In this document: positions 45,522-54,176 of the stretch, piece by piece
Layout: each line of letters begins with the position of its first letter
How positions within the stretch are numbered: the first letter of the stretch is position 1
NCBI RefSeq assembly: GCF_013114825.1
Contig: NZ_JAAVLX010000007.1
Coordinates: 638,501 to 702,500, forward strand
Length of the DNA: 64,000 bases
Direction of reading: 5' to 3'
Source: Bradyrhizobium australiense
GTDB lineage: Bacteria > Pseudomonadota > Alphaproteobacteria > Rhizobiales > Xanthobacteraceae
The notes under the pieces: generated by a model
Seen by the model: only the letters and a program-made list of their open reading frames with translations
Told to the model about the DNA's origin: nothing
Database searches by the model: none
Made by a program: the position numbers and the translations under genes

Positions 45522-46304
45522 GTGGATCTTGGGATCAAAGGCCGCCGTGCTATCGTCTGCGCATCGAGCAAGGGCCTGGGGCGCGCCTGCGCCATGGCGC
45601 TGGCCAATGAGGGCGTGCATGTCACGCTCACTGCGCGCGGTGCGGAGGCGCTGAAAAAGGCGGCCGACGATATCCGCAAGGCCAGTCCCGGCGTCACGGT
45701 AACCGAGATTGTCGGCGACATCACGACGCCCGCCGGCCGCGAAGCCGTGCTGAAGGCCTGCCCCGAACCGGACATCCTGATCAACAATGCCGGCGGCCCG
45801 CCGCCCGGCGATTTCCGCAACTGGACCCGCGACGACTGGATCAAGGCGATCGACGCCAACATGCTGACGCCGATCGAACTGATCAAGGCGACGGTGGACG
45901 GCATGATGGCACGGAAATTCGGCCGCATCGTCAACATCACCTCGGCCGCGGTGAAGGCGCCGATCGACATATTGGGGCTTTCCAACGGCGCGCGCGCCGG
46001 ACTCACCGGCTTCATCGCGGGACTGTCGCGCAAGACCGTGATCAGTAACGTCACCATTAATGCGCTGCTGCCGGGTCCCTTCGACACCGACCGCCTGCGC
46101 GGTGTGGGGAAAGCGGAAGCCGAGAAGCGCGGCATCACGCCGGACCAGGTGTTTGCCGAGCGCGCCAAGCAAAATCCAGCCGGGCGGTTCGGCGATCCCG
46201 ACGAGTTCGGCTATGCCTGCGCCTTCCTGTGCGGCGCCAAGGCCGGCTTCATCACCGGCCAAAATATCCTGCTGGACGGCGGCGCATTTCCGGGCACTCT
46301 GTGA
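45522..46304 (+). CDS. SDR-family protein lacking the canonical catalytic tetrad
   Basis: 260 residues, GTG start. FabG-like short-chain dehydrogenase fold (AIVCASSKGLGRACAMALA; NNAGGPPPG; RIVNITSAAVKAP). Where YxxxK is expected the protein reads LGLSNGARAG, so the catalytic Tyr and Lys are absent, as in the BKR-like subgroup that departs from the tetrad. It may bind a nucleotide without standard reductase chemistry or use another residue. The GTG start of the quinone oxidoreductase overlaps its stop, so the two act together. Confidence 0.88.
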   Translation: MDLGIKGRRAIVCASSKGLGRACAMALANEGVHVTLTARGAEALKKAADDIRKASPGVTVTEIVGDITTPAGREAVLKACPEPDILINNAGGPPPGDFRNWTRDDWIKAIDANMLTPIELIKATVDGMMARKFGRIVNITSAAVKAPIDILGLSNGARAGLTGFIAGLSRKTVISNVTINALLPGPFDTDRLRGVGKAEAEKRGITPDQVFAERAKQNPAGRFGDPDEFGYACAFLCGAKAGFITGQNILLDGGAFPGTL

Positions 46305-47305
46305 GAGCGGTCTGGTACGAGCGAACGGGCCCGGCATCCGAGGTGCTGTCCTATGGCGAGATGCCGACGCCGGTCGCCGGCCCGGGCGAAGTTCGGGTGC
46401 GGTTGGAGGCGTCCGGCGTCAATCCGGCCGATGTCGGCCGCCGCGGCGGCGGCTATCGGCCGATGGAATATCCGCGCGTCATTCCGAATAGCGACGGCGC
46501 TGGGATCATCGACCAGCTCGGCGACGGCGTCACGCGGTTCAAGATCGGCCAGCGGGTCTGGCTGTTCAACGGCCAGCGCAATGGCCGCGCGTTCGGCACC
46601 GCGGCTGAATATATTTCGCTCGCCGAACATCTGGTGACGCCGCTGCCGGACAGTCTGTCGTTTGCCGAAGGCGCTACGCTCGGCATTCCCGGCATGACGG
46701 CGTGGTGCTGCCTCTATTGCGACGGGGCGATCGCGGGACAGACCGTGCTCGTCACCGGCGGCGCCGGCGCGGTCGGGCACTATGCCGTGCAGCTCGCCAA
46801 ATGGGGCGGTGCGCGAGTGATTGCGACCGTCAGTTCGGCGGCCAAGGCCGAGCAGGCACGTCTCGCCGGCGCCGACCTCGTCGTCAACTACAAGACGGAT
46901 GATGTCGTCGCGAAGGCGATGGCGTTTACCGGACAGCGCGGCGTCGACCGCGTCGTCGACGTCGATTTCGGCGGCAATATCGAGACCACGCTGAAGCTGA
47001 TGGGCACCAATTCGACGATTGCGGTCTACGCCAGCAATGGCAACCGCACGCCGGTCGTACCAATGCGTGAGCTGATGGAAAAATGCATCTCGTTGCGTGC
47101 GCTCGCGCTGTTTGCGCTGCCGCCGCCGCTGCTCGCGGCAGCGCAAGCGGACATCACGAAATGGCTGGCGGCGGGCCCGCGCATCCACAATGTCGCTGCG
47201 CAGTTCGCGCTAGCCGACACGGCGCACGCGCATCTGGCGGTGGAGAAAGGCGACAAGCTGGGCACCGTTATCGTCGATTGCGCTCGTCTTCTTCCCGCTG
47301 GCTGA
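46301..47305 (+). CDS. NADPH:quinone oxidoreductase (zinc-independent MDR family)
   Basis: 334 residues from GTG 46301, overlapping the previous stop (GTGA). Medium-chain dehydrogenase fold without zinc-binding cysteines: N-terminal GroES-like part (ASGVNPADVGRRGG), then the Rossmann motif VTGGAGAVGHYAVQLAKW. Close to Qor/zeta-crystallin enzymes that reduce quinones or enones with NADPH. Its 3' end overlaps the convergent DUF3775 gene by 38 bases. Confidence 0.88.
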   Translation: MRAVWYERTGPASEVLSYGEMPTPVAGPGEVRVRLEASGVNPADVGRRGGGYRPMEYPRVIPNSDGAGIIDQLGDGVTRFKIGQRVWLFNGQRNGRAFGTAAEYISLAEHLVTPLPDSLSFAEGATLGIPGMTAWCCLYCDGAIAGQTVLVTGGAGAVGHYAVQLAKWGGARVIATVSSAAKAEQARLAGADLVVNYKTDDVVAKAMAFTGQRGVDRVVDVDFGGNIETTLKLMGTNSTIAVYASNGNRTPVVPMRELMEKCISLRALALFALPPPLLAAAQADITKWLAAGPRIHNVAAQFALADTAHAHLAVEKGDKLGTVIVDCARLLPAG

Positions 47306-47723
47306 CACCAGAGGAGTCCGCCGTCGTTCGCTCCTCACCCCATGTAAGGCCGAACTCATCGAGACCTTGCGCCAGAAAATCCCCCAGCATCGGCTGGCCG
47401 AGCAGATAGCGCGCCGTGTGACGGTGCCGCTGGCCAGCGGCTTCCTTGCGCAAGTCTTCCCATTCTTCGAGTGCGGCGTCGCCACGGCCAAGCCGCATCA
47501 GCGCAACCAGATCGATCCGTTCGTCTTCGGAGAGCGCATTGATGAAGCCGGTGATCTCGCTGATGACCGGATCCTGCCCATTGTCCTGCAGCACATCGAC
47601 CATGTCGTCATCGACGGCGTTCGACCCGGAATCCGGATCGGAGGTAGCCTCCTTCACGTCGAATTGCCGGGCTTTCTCAATCAGAAAGCCGACCTTTTCG
47701 GGCGAAATCGTGAGTTCTGGCAT
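47268..47723 (-). CDS. DUF3775-domain protein
   Basis: 151 residues from ATG 47723 with GAGGAAC upstream. The sequence PELTISPEKVGFLIEKARQF, the acidic middle and DPVISEITGFINALSEDE with VALMRLGRGD are characteristic of DUF3775, a soluble alphaproteobacterial family of unknown function. Longer open frames upstream to 48521 lie antisense to the MBL hydrolase and are not coding. Divergent from that hydrolase with 117 bases between. Confidence 0.85.
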   Translation of the reverse strand: MPELTISPEKVGFLIEKARQFDVKEATSDPDSGSNAVDDDMVDVLQDNGQDPVISEITGFINALSEDERIDLVALMRLGRGDAALEEWEDLRKEAAGQRHRHTARYLLGQPMLGDFLAQGLDEFGLTWGEERTTADSSGVSQREEDERNRR

Positions 47724-47840
47724 CGCATGTTCCTCATACGGGCTATGCGATAACGCCGAACGCCGTCGGATGATCCATTGCACCGGAAGATGGAAAGCCG
47801 CATCCTTGCCCGAACAATCAGAAACGAGAGGACTCGCCGG

Positions 47841-48689
47841 ATGCACTGGAACGTGGGGAGGGTCAGGATCACGAGGGTGGTCGAAATGGAGACTGTCGGC
47901 AGCACCCGTTTCATCCTGCCGCTCGCGACCAACGAGGAGAACAAGAAACTGCCTTGGCTGATCCCGCAGTTTGCAACCGAGGAAGGCCGGCTGAAAATGT
48001 CGATCCATTCGTTGCTGGTCGAGACGCCCACCCGCCGGATCATCGTCGATACCGGGCTCGGTAACGACAAGCAGGGCCGCAACGTGCCGACCTGGAACAA
48101 CCGCAATGATCCGTTCCTGGACAGGCTGACGGCGGCAGGATTCCCACCCGACAGCATCGACACGGTGTTGTGTACACACCTGCATGTCGACCATGTCGGC
48201 TGGAACACCAAACTCGTCGACGGCAAATGGGTGCCGACCTTCGCCAATGCCCGATATGTGTTCGGCAGAGGCGAATACGAGCACTGGCGCGACCACAGCG
48301 ATGCGCCGGACAAGCTCGCGGTATTCAGCGATTCCGTGAAGCCGATCGCCGATGCCGATAAGGCCGATCTGGTCGCCAGCGACGCCAGGCTTACCGATGA
48401 GATCACGCTGATGCCGACGCCCGGCCACAGCCCCGGCCATATGAGCATCCATATCAGGTCCGACGGCGTGGAAGCCCTGCTGACGGGAGACGTCGCCCAC
48501 CATCCTTGCCAGATGGGCCATCTCGACTGGTCATCGACCGCCGATTCCGATCCCCGGCAGGCGGCCGAAACCCGACGCGAACTGTTTTCGCGCTTCGCCG
48601 ATACGCCCACGCTGGTGATCGGCGGGCACTTCAGTGCCGGTCGCATCCAGCACGATAGGGACGCGTTCAGGTTCATTGCGGTGGTGTGA
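47841..48689 (+). CDS. MBL-fold metallo-hydrolase
   Basis: 282 residues from ATG 47841 (an upstream ATG at 47778 is less likely). Metal-binding motif THLHVDHVGWN, with PTPGHSPGHM and LLTGDVAHH completing a two-zinc site, and a final GGHFS. The layout resembles lactonases and other small-ester hydrolases. It is paralogous to the gene at 51769 (shared LCTHLHVDHVGWNT core and similar spacing). Confidence 0.9.
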   Translation: MHWNVGRVRITRVVEMETVGSTRFILPLATNEENKKLPWLIPQFATEEGRLKMSIHSLLVETPTRRIIVDTGLGNDKQGRNVPTWNNRNDPFLDRLTAAGFPPDSIDTVLCTHLHVDHVGWNTKLVDGKWVPTFANARYVFGRGEYEHWRDHSDAPDKLAVFSDSVKPIADADKADLVASDARLTDEITLMPTPGHSPGHMSIHIRSDGVEALLTGDVAHHPCQMGHLDWSSTADSDPRQAAETRRELFSRFADTPTLVIGGHFSAGRIQHDRDAFRFIAVV

Positions 48690-48697
48690 CAGGAGCA

Positions 48698-48807
48698 CCC
48701 TCTCTCCCCACATGGTAAGGAGGCTCGCTTGCGCCGTCTCGCACCATGAGGCCCGCGGCCCATCCCTCGAGACGGCCCGCGATGCAGCCTCCTCGGGATG
48801 AGGGGGT
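48698..48807. repeat. Structured intergenic repeat, type B
   Basis: Between the MBL hydrolase and the FAH-family gene. It contains nested inverted repeats, including GTCTCG (48736) with CGAGAC and an outer pairing of the GGTAAGGAGGC side with CCTCCTCGGGATGAGG. This layout, with GCGCCGTCTCGCACCATGAG and GGCCCGCGGCCCATCC, is a repeat type known from Bradyrhizobium genomes. Only one copy in this window. Confidence 0.65.
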
Positions 48808-48926
48808 GGTATGTGGCGAGCAGCCCCAGTCCGCAGTTGAATTTCCTGCGCCGCTGTTCCAAGAAGCGTCTGAAGTCTACGGAATTCCCCCGAAATCCTC
48901 AAGAAAACCCTGCAGGGAGCGATAAA

Positions 48927-49769
48927 ATGAAGCTTGTTCGTTACGGCGCCAAGGGTGCGGAAAAGCCCGGCCTGATCGATAAATCCGGCCAGTTGCGCGA
49001 CCTTTCCGCCCATGTCAGGGATCTCGATGGGGACGCCTACGCGCCGGCCTCGCTGGCCAAGCTGGCGGCGCTGGATACCTCCAAGCTTCCCGCTGTCGAC
49101 GGCAAGCAGCGCTTGGGCGCGCCGGTCACCGGCATCTCCAAATTCGTCGCGATCGGGTTGAACTACAGCGACCATGCCAAGGAGACCGGCAACCCCATCC
49201 CCTCGGAACCGATCTTCTTCCTGAAGGCCAACACCGCGCTCTCTGGCCCGAGCGATCCGGTCGAAAAGCCGCGCGGCTCGACCAAGCTCGACTGGGAAGT
49301 CGAAATCGCGGCTATCATCGGCACCCGCGCCAAATACGTCTCGGAAGCCGACGCGCTCAATCATGTCGCCGGCTACTGCATCTGCAATGACGTCTCCGAG
49401 CGCAACTTCCAGATCGAGCGGCTCGGTCAGTGGACCAAGGGCAAATCGCACGACACGTTCGGCCCCGTCGGCCCCTGGCTGGTCACCAAGGACGAAATTC
49501 CTGACGTGCAGAAGCTGTCGATGTGGCTCGACGTCAACGGCAAGCGCTGCCAGACCGGATCGACCTCGACCATGATCTTCTCGATGGCGAAGTGCATTTC
49601 CTATGTCTCGCAGTTCATGACGCTGTTGCCTGGCGATATCGTCACGACCGGCACGCCGCCCGGCGTCGGCACCGGCATGAAGCCGCCGCAGTATCTCAAT
49701 GTCGGAGACGTCGTCACCCTCGGCATCGAAGGCCTTGGCGAGCAGCGCCAGGAAATCATCGCGGCGTGA
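48927..49769 (+). CDS. Fumarylacetoacetate hydrolase family protein
   Basis: 280 residues from ATG 48927 with GGGAG upstream. C-C bond hydrolase or lyase acting on 2-oxo acids, magnesium-dependent. Motifs: VAIGLNYSDHAKETG, the metal-binding LDWEVEIAAIIG, GYCICNDVSERNFQ and GDIVTTGTPPGVGTG. Close to 2,4-diketo-3-deoxy-fuconate hydrolase and ureidoglycolate lyase-like members, so several substrates are possible. It lies in the catabolic section among reductases and hydrolases. Confidence 0.92.
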   Translation: MKLVRYGAKGAEKPGLIDKSGQLRDLSAHVRDLDGDAYAPASLAKLAALDTSKLPAVDGKQRLGAPVTGISKFVAIGLNYSDHAKETGNPIPSEPIFFLKANTALSGPSDPVEKPRGSTKLDWEVEIAAIIGTRAKYVSEADALNHVAGYCICNDVSERNFQIERLGQWTKGKSHDTFGPVGPWLVTKDEIPDVQKLSMWLDVNGKRCQTGSTSTMIFSMAKCISYVSQFMTLLPGDIVTTGTPPGVGTGMKPPQYLNVGDVVTLGIEGLGEQRQEIIAA

Positions 49770-49791
49770 GGCTGGCGCCCGTACTCACCGC

Positions 49792-49879
49792 CGTCATTGC
49801 GAGGAGCGATAGCGACGAAGCAATCCATCTTTCCGCACGTTCGGAGACAATGGATTGCTTCGCTTCGCTCGCAAGGACG
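49792..49879. repeat. Palindromic repeat, type A (copy 2)
   Basis: CGTCATTGCGAGGAGCGATA and an inverted GCTTCGCTCGCAAGGACG arm, inner GCAATCCA/TGGATTGC. Same family as the copy at 45303, with one change in the right end. It separates the FAH and glutathione transferase genes. Confidence 0.85.
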
Positions 49880-49914
49880 GAGGATCCAGTTCCATTGCGT
49901 AAGGGCTTCTTTCC

Positions 49915-50529
49915 ATGAAACTCACCTTCTCTCCCGCCTCGCCGTTCGCCCGAAAAGTCCGCATCGCCGCCATAGAGACCGGCCTGATCGACGGAATCGA
50001 GCTTACGCCGGCGACGGTTGCTCCGGGTCAACCCAATGAAGAGTATTCGAAGATCACGCCGCTGAAGAAACTGCCGGTGCTGATCCTCGACAATGGCGAC
50101 GTCATTCTCGATTCCTATGTCATCGTCGAATATCTCGACGAGCTCGCCGGCGGCGGAAAACTGATCCCCGCATCCGGCCCCGAGCGGTGGAAGGTGAAGA
50201 GCGACCATTCCTTGCTGCAGGGCATGCTCGATTCCATGCTGCTGTGCCGCTACGAAAAGATGGTGCGGCCGGAAGGGCTGCGCTGGAATGCCTGGCACGA
50301 TGACCACTGGAACAGGGCTTGGGCCGGCATGGCGCGGTTCGAGAACAGGCCCGACGTGCTGTCGGGGCCGTTCAACATCGCGCAGATTGGCCTTGTTTGC
50401 GTCCTCGGCTATGCCGATTTCCGCTTTGCCGATTGCGGTTGGCGCAAGGCCCATCCGAAGCTCGACGCCTTCCATCAGAAGATGTTGGAACGGCCCTCGG
50501 TAAAAATCTCGGTCCCGCCGCCGGCGTAA
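49915..50529 (+). CDS. Glutathione S-transferase family protein
   Basis: 204 residues. N-terminal thioredoxin-like domain (LTFSPASPFARKVRIAAIE, PLKKLPVLILDNGDVILDS) and an all-helical C-terminal domain. The SPASPFARK segment holds the usual serine near the glutathione site. Probable role: conjugation or isomerisation of electrophiles produced by neighbouring catabolic enzymes. Confidence 0.9.
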   Translation: MKLTFSPASPFARKVRIAAIETGLIDGIELTPATVAPGQPNEEYSKITPLKKLPVLILDNGDVILDSYVIVEYLDELAGGGKLIPASGPERWKVKSDHSLLQGMLDSMLLCRYEKMVRPEGLRWNAWHDDHWNRAWAGMARFENRPDVLSGPFNIAQIGLVCVLGYADFRFADCGWRKAHPKLDAFHQKMLERPSVKISVPPPA

Positions 50530-50550
50530 CCAAACAACGGAGACGGCAGC

Positions 50551-51738
50551 ATGCGCGAGGTTGGCAAAGAATTGCGGCACCTCGGCTTCGCTGCCGTTTT
50601 CATGCTCGCCGCATCCGGCGCATCTGCCCAGCTACAGGAATTCTCCACCGGCCAGCGCAATCTCGCCTGCGGAAGTCCGGCCGCGATTGGCGACGGCTGG
50701 CCGACCGCAACGCCGGAAAGTGTCGGCCTCGAGAGCCCGCGCCTGTGCGGCATCGCCGCGCGGCTCGTGGCCACTAATGCCAACGTTCATGCCGTGGTGA
50801 TCGTCCGGCACGGCACTCTGGTGTTCGAGCAATATTTTCCGGGCTATGACGAGCCGTGGGGACTGGGCAGCGGACCGCACGATTTCGACGCCACTACCAA
50901 GCAAGACATGCGGTCTGTTTCGAAAAGCGTGATCTCTTTGCTGGTCGGGATCGCGATCGATCGCGAGCTGATCAAGAGCGCTGACGAGCCCGTCGTCAAA
51001 TTCTTCCCGGATTATGCCACGCTGAAATCGCCGGGTTGGGACAACATCACCCTTCGCCATCTGCTGACGATGTCGTCGGGCATTCAGTGGGACGAGAACC
51101 GCGCCTGGAACGACCCGCAGAACGACGAACCGCGTTTGAGCAGCGAGGCCGATCCGTTCCGCTATATCCTGTCCAAGCCAATTGCGGCGCCGCCGGACGC
51201 CGCGTGGACCTACAATGGTGGCGGAACGGACTTGCTCGGCAACATCATTGAGCGGGTGTCGGGCAAGTCGCTGGACGGATTTGCGCGCGAGGCGCTGTTT
51301 GCACCGCTAGGCATTTCAGACTGGGAATGGATGAAATACAGGAACGAGCGGATCGCCTCGGCCGTCGGCCTTCGTCTTCGCCCGCGCGATGCCGCAAAGA
51401 TAGGCCAACTCGTGCTCAACAGAGGTGCGTGGAACGGCCGGCAGATCGTCTCGCCGAAATGGATCGAGCAATCGGTCACGCCGCGCTTTCAGGCGATCGG
51501 CTATTTCGGCGGCCTGTTCTATTACGGGCAGCAATGGTGGATGGGCCGCACGCTGTCCGGCGACAAGGACGTGAAATGGATCGCCGCGATGGGCCTCGGT
51601 GGGCAGCGCATCTTCATCGTCCCCGACCTCGATCTTGTGGTGATGACTACGTCCGGGCTCTATGGTAGAGCGCGACAAGGAAATGCTGCGCTCGATATAC
51701 TCACTAATCTCATCGTTCCCTCCGTTCGGGACAAGTAA
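50551..51738 (+). CDS. Serine hydrolase, class C beta-lactamase family
   Basis: 395 residues, periplasmic (signal peptide LRHLGFAAVFMLAASGASA). Nucleophile motif SVSK (S-x-x-K), then TYNGGG in the YxN position. Such proteins are esterases, D-peptidases or beta-lactamase-like. GGAGACGGCAGC precedes the ATG. Its place between a glutathione transferase and an MBL hydrolase suggests ester or amide cleavage in the same catabolic set rather than antibiotic resistance. Confidence 0.88.
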   Translation: MREVGKELRHLGFAAVFMLAASGASAQLQEFSTGQRNLACGSPAAIGDGWPTATPESVGLESPRLCGIAARLVATNANVHAVVIVRHGTLVFEQYFPGYDEPWGLGSGPHDFDATTKQDMRSVSKSVISLLVGIAIDRELIKSADEPVVKFFPDYATLKSPGWDNITLRHLLTMSSGIQWDENRAWNDPQNDEPRLSSEADPFRYILSKPIAAPPDAAWTYNGGGTDLLGNIIERVSGKSLDGFAREALFAPLGISDWEWMKYRNERIASAVGLRLRPRDAAKIGQLVLNRGAWNGRQIVSPKWIEQSVTPRFQAIGYFGGLFYYGQQWWMGRTLSGDKDVKWIAAMGLGGQRIFIVPDLDLVVMTTSGLYGRARQGNAALDILTNLIVPSVRDK

Positions 51739-51768
51739 CGACGCGCGTTAATTTAGCTGAGAAAGAAC

Positions 51769-52638
51769 ATGAGCCTGAAATTCACCGTCGGCGATCTTAC
51801 CATTCACCGCATTATCGAGCAGGAGACCACCTTTCTACCCGCGCTGGAGCTGCTGCCGGGCCTGACGCCGGAAGTTCTCGCGGAGAACCGCGCCTGGATG
51901 CAAAAGGCCGGCGCGCTCGACGACAGGGACGTGCTGATCCTGTGTTTTCAGTCCTATGTGGTGAAGACGCCGCACCACACCATCCTGATCGATAGCTGCA
52001 TCGGCAACGACAAGCCGCGGCCGCAGCGTCCGAAATGGAACATGAAGACCGACGACACCTATATGCGCGGTCTTGCCGCCGCCGGCTTTTCCGTCGACGA
52101 CATCGACTACGTCATGTGCACGCATCTGCATGTCGATCATGTCGGCTGGAACACGCGGCTCGACAATGGCCGCTGGGTGCCGACCTTCCCCAACGCGCGT
52201 TACGTGTTCGACAAGACCGAATTCGACTACTGGACCGAAACGCACGCGAAAACGCCCGTGCCGCCGTTTGGCGACAGCGTGCTGCCAGTCGTCGAGGCGA
52301 AACAGGCCAAAATAGTCCGCAGCGATTTTGCGATCGGCGATCACACCCGCATCCTGCCGACGCCAGGCCATACGCCGGGCCATGTCGCCTTCACCTTCGG
52401 TCGCGGCAAGGATGAGGCCGTATTCTCGGGCGACCTGATGCATTCGCCGCTGCAGACGCATTATCCGGAATTATCCGTGAAATTCGACGTCGATCAGGCG
52501 CAGGCGGCAGCTACTCGGCGCGGTTTTCTGGAGCGCTATTGCGACACCGACACGTTGTGCTGCACGGCGCATTTCCCCTCGCCTTCGGTCGGCAAGATCC
52601 GGCGCAAGGGCGACGGATTCTCCTGCGAGCCGATATGA
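51769..52638 (+). CDS. MBL-fold metallo-hydrolase (paralog)
   Basis: 289 residues with CTHLHVDHVGWNTR, PTPGHTPGHVAFTFG and FSGDLMHSP, the two-metal MBL hydrolase pattern. An N-terminal part (TIHRIIEQETTFLPALELLPG) is shared with other Nitrobacteraceae members. Paralogous to the gene at 47841. GAGAAAG precedes the ATG; the stop overlaps the start of the enoyl-CoA hydratase gene. Confidence 0.9.
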   Translation: MSLKFTVGDLTIHRIIEQETTFLPALELLPGLTPEVLAENRAWMQKAGALDDRDVLILCFQSYVVKTPHHTILIDSCIGNDKPRPQRPKWNMKTDDTYMRGLAAAGFSVDDIDYVMCTHLHVDHVGWNTRLDNGRWVPTFPNARYVFDKTEFDYWTETHAKTPVPPFGDSVLPVVEAKQAKIVRSDFAIGDHTRILPTPGHTPGHVAFTFGRGKDEAVFSGDLMHSPLQTHYPELSVKFDVDQAQAAATRRGFLERYCDTDTLCCTAHFPSPSVGKIRRKGDGFSCEPI

Positions 52639-53438
52639 GCTCTAACCCATCCGCTCTCGAGACGCTGTCGATCGAGCCGGTCGATGAGTATGTCACGATC
52701 GTCCGCCTCAACCGGCCGGATGTCTCCAACGCGCTCAATACGCAAATGGGCCGCGATCTCGTGCGCTATTTCGAGGACGTCGCGCTCGATCCGAAGAGCC
52801 TGCGCTGCATCGTCCTGACGGGCACCGGCGAAAAGGCATTCTGTGCCGGCGGCGATTTGAAGGAACGCCGCGGCATGACCGACGAGGCATGGACGCGCCA
52901 GCACGTCATTTTCGAGCGGATGGTGCGGGCGCTGATCGACTGCCCCGTCCCGATCATCGGCGCCGTTAATGGTGCGGCCTACGGCGGCGGCTGCGAGATC
53001 GCGGGTGCTTGCGATTTCCTCTACGCCGCGGAAAGCGCCCGCTTCGCGCTGACCGAGGTGACGCTCGGCATCATGCCGGGTGGCGGCGGCACGCAGACCC
53101 TGCCGCGTGCCGTCGGCGAGCGCCGTGCCAAGGAGCTGATCCTCACCGGCAAACCGTTTATGGCAGCGGAAGCCCGTGACTGGGGTTTCGTGAACGAGGT
53201 CTTTCCGCTGTCTGAACTTTTGCCGGCGGCGCTGGCGACCGCCTCACGGATCGCCCGCAACGCGCCGATCTCCATCCGCCAGGCAAAACTGTCGATCCAC
53301 CGCGGCCTGCAACTGTCGCTGCGGGACGGCCTCGCGCTGGAGATCGAGGCCTATAACCGCATGGTCCCGACCGAGGACCGCCGCGAGGGCGTGCTGGCCT
53401 TCAACGAGAAGCGGCCGCCCAATTTCAAGGGCCGGTGA
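52635..53438 (+). CDS. Enoyl-CoA hydratase/isomerase family protein
   Basis: 267 residues; ATG at 52635 overlaps the preceding TGA (ATGA), so it is coupled to the MBL hydrolase. Crotonase fold: oxyanion-hole segments CAGGDLKER and GAAYGGGCEIAGACDF, and the second catalytic region ARFALTEVTLGIMPGGGGTQ with a glutamate in LTEV. Hydrates enoyl-CoA thioesters in beta-oxidation-like or aromatic-ring pathways. Coupling to a hydrolase suggests a shared degradation step. Confidence 0.92.
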   Translation: MSSNPSALETLSIEPVDEYVTIVRLNRPDVSNALNTQMGRDLVRYFEDVALDPKSLRCIVLTGTGEKAFCAGGDLKERRGMTDEAWTRQHVIFERMVRALIDCPVPIIGAVNGAAYGGGCEIAGACDFLYAAESARFALTEVTLGIMPGGGGTQTLPRAVGERRAKELILTGKPFMAAEARDWGFVNEVFPLSELLPAALATASRIARNAPISIRQAKLSIHRGLQLSLRDGLALEIEAYNRMVPTEDRREGVLAFNEKRPPNFKGR

Positions 53439-53444
53439 GCACCT

Positions 53445-53999
53445 TCAATCGAACAGGCTCGGCGTGTGGTTCACCGCCGCGCCTTCGATCGCCAGCATCT
53501 TCAGCTTCGTCACCACCCCGCCATTGGCGGAGAAGCCGCCGGGCTTGTTGCCCGCCGCCAGCACGCGGTGGCACGGCACCACGATCGGACAGGGGTTTCG
53601 ACCCAGCGCCTGGCCGACGTCGCGCGACAGCTCGACGCCTCCGAGTTTTTTGGCAATGTCGCCATAGGTCATGGTCTTGCCCGGCGGGATCGTGCGCGCG
53701 ATGTCGTAGACGCCGCGGTTGAATTCGGGAACGCCGTCGAGGTCAAGCACGACATCAGCGAGGTCGTTCGGCTTTCCTTCAAGCAGCTCGACCATCCCGT
53801 CGATCGCAGTCTGCACGTTTGCCGGCGGCGGCGCCTCGACGAGATCGCCATGGCGCTGCTGCAGGCGGGTGCGGGTCTTCTTCTCGTCGCCCATCGGCAA
53901 TTGCACCGAGATGATGCCGCGCTCGCTCCAGACGATGCCGCAACGGCCGATCGCCGTGTCGAATATCGCAAAATGGTGCCCGGTCATGGCTGGCTCCAT
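53445..53999 (-). CDS. ogt: Methylated-DNA--protein-cysteine methyltransferase
   Basis: DNA repair protein removing O6-alkyl groups from guanine onto its own cysteine. 184 residues from ATG 53999, with CAGGAGAAT directly upstream (ATG 53987 is the alternative). The acceptor motif is IVVPCHRVLAAG, and GQALGRNP is the helix-turn-helix segment. No Ada regulatory domain, so this is the Ogt form. Convergent with the hydratase gene, six bases apart. Confidence 0.93.
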   Translation of the reverse strand: MEPAMTGHHFAIFDTAIGRCGIVWSERGIISVQLPMGDEKKTRTRLQQRHGDLVEAPPPANVQTAIDGMVELLEGKPNDLADVVLDLDGVPEFNRGVYDIARTIPPGKTMTYGDIAKKLGGVELSRDVGQALGRNPCPIVVPCHRVLAAGNKPGGFSANGGVVTKLKMLAIEGAAVNHTPSLFD

Positions 54000-54176
54000 A
54001 TTCTCCTGTTCAGCGCCACCCAGCTTTCCTCTCAGGCTCAAATCTAGGCTTGGAGATTATTGCTATCCACCCGAATCCCGGGGGAACTTGACGGCATGAA
54101 CAACTTCCGCTGATCTGGGGCTCCCGCCGACGCCCTTCAATGGCCCCTTGCCTGCTGCCAATTCCACGAGCTTCGT

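Noticed and set aside
47724..48521. Long minus-strand frame extending the DUF3775 gene
   Set aside because: It is antisense to the MBL hydrolase, while the DUF3775 family start and a GAGGAAC ribosome-binding site lie at 47723.
50551..51738. Antibiotic-resistance beta-lactamase
   Set aside because: It has the SxxK and YxN motifs shared by many esterases and peptidases, and its catabolic neighbours do not point to resistance.
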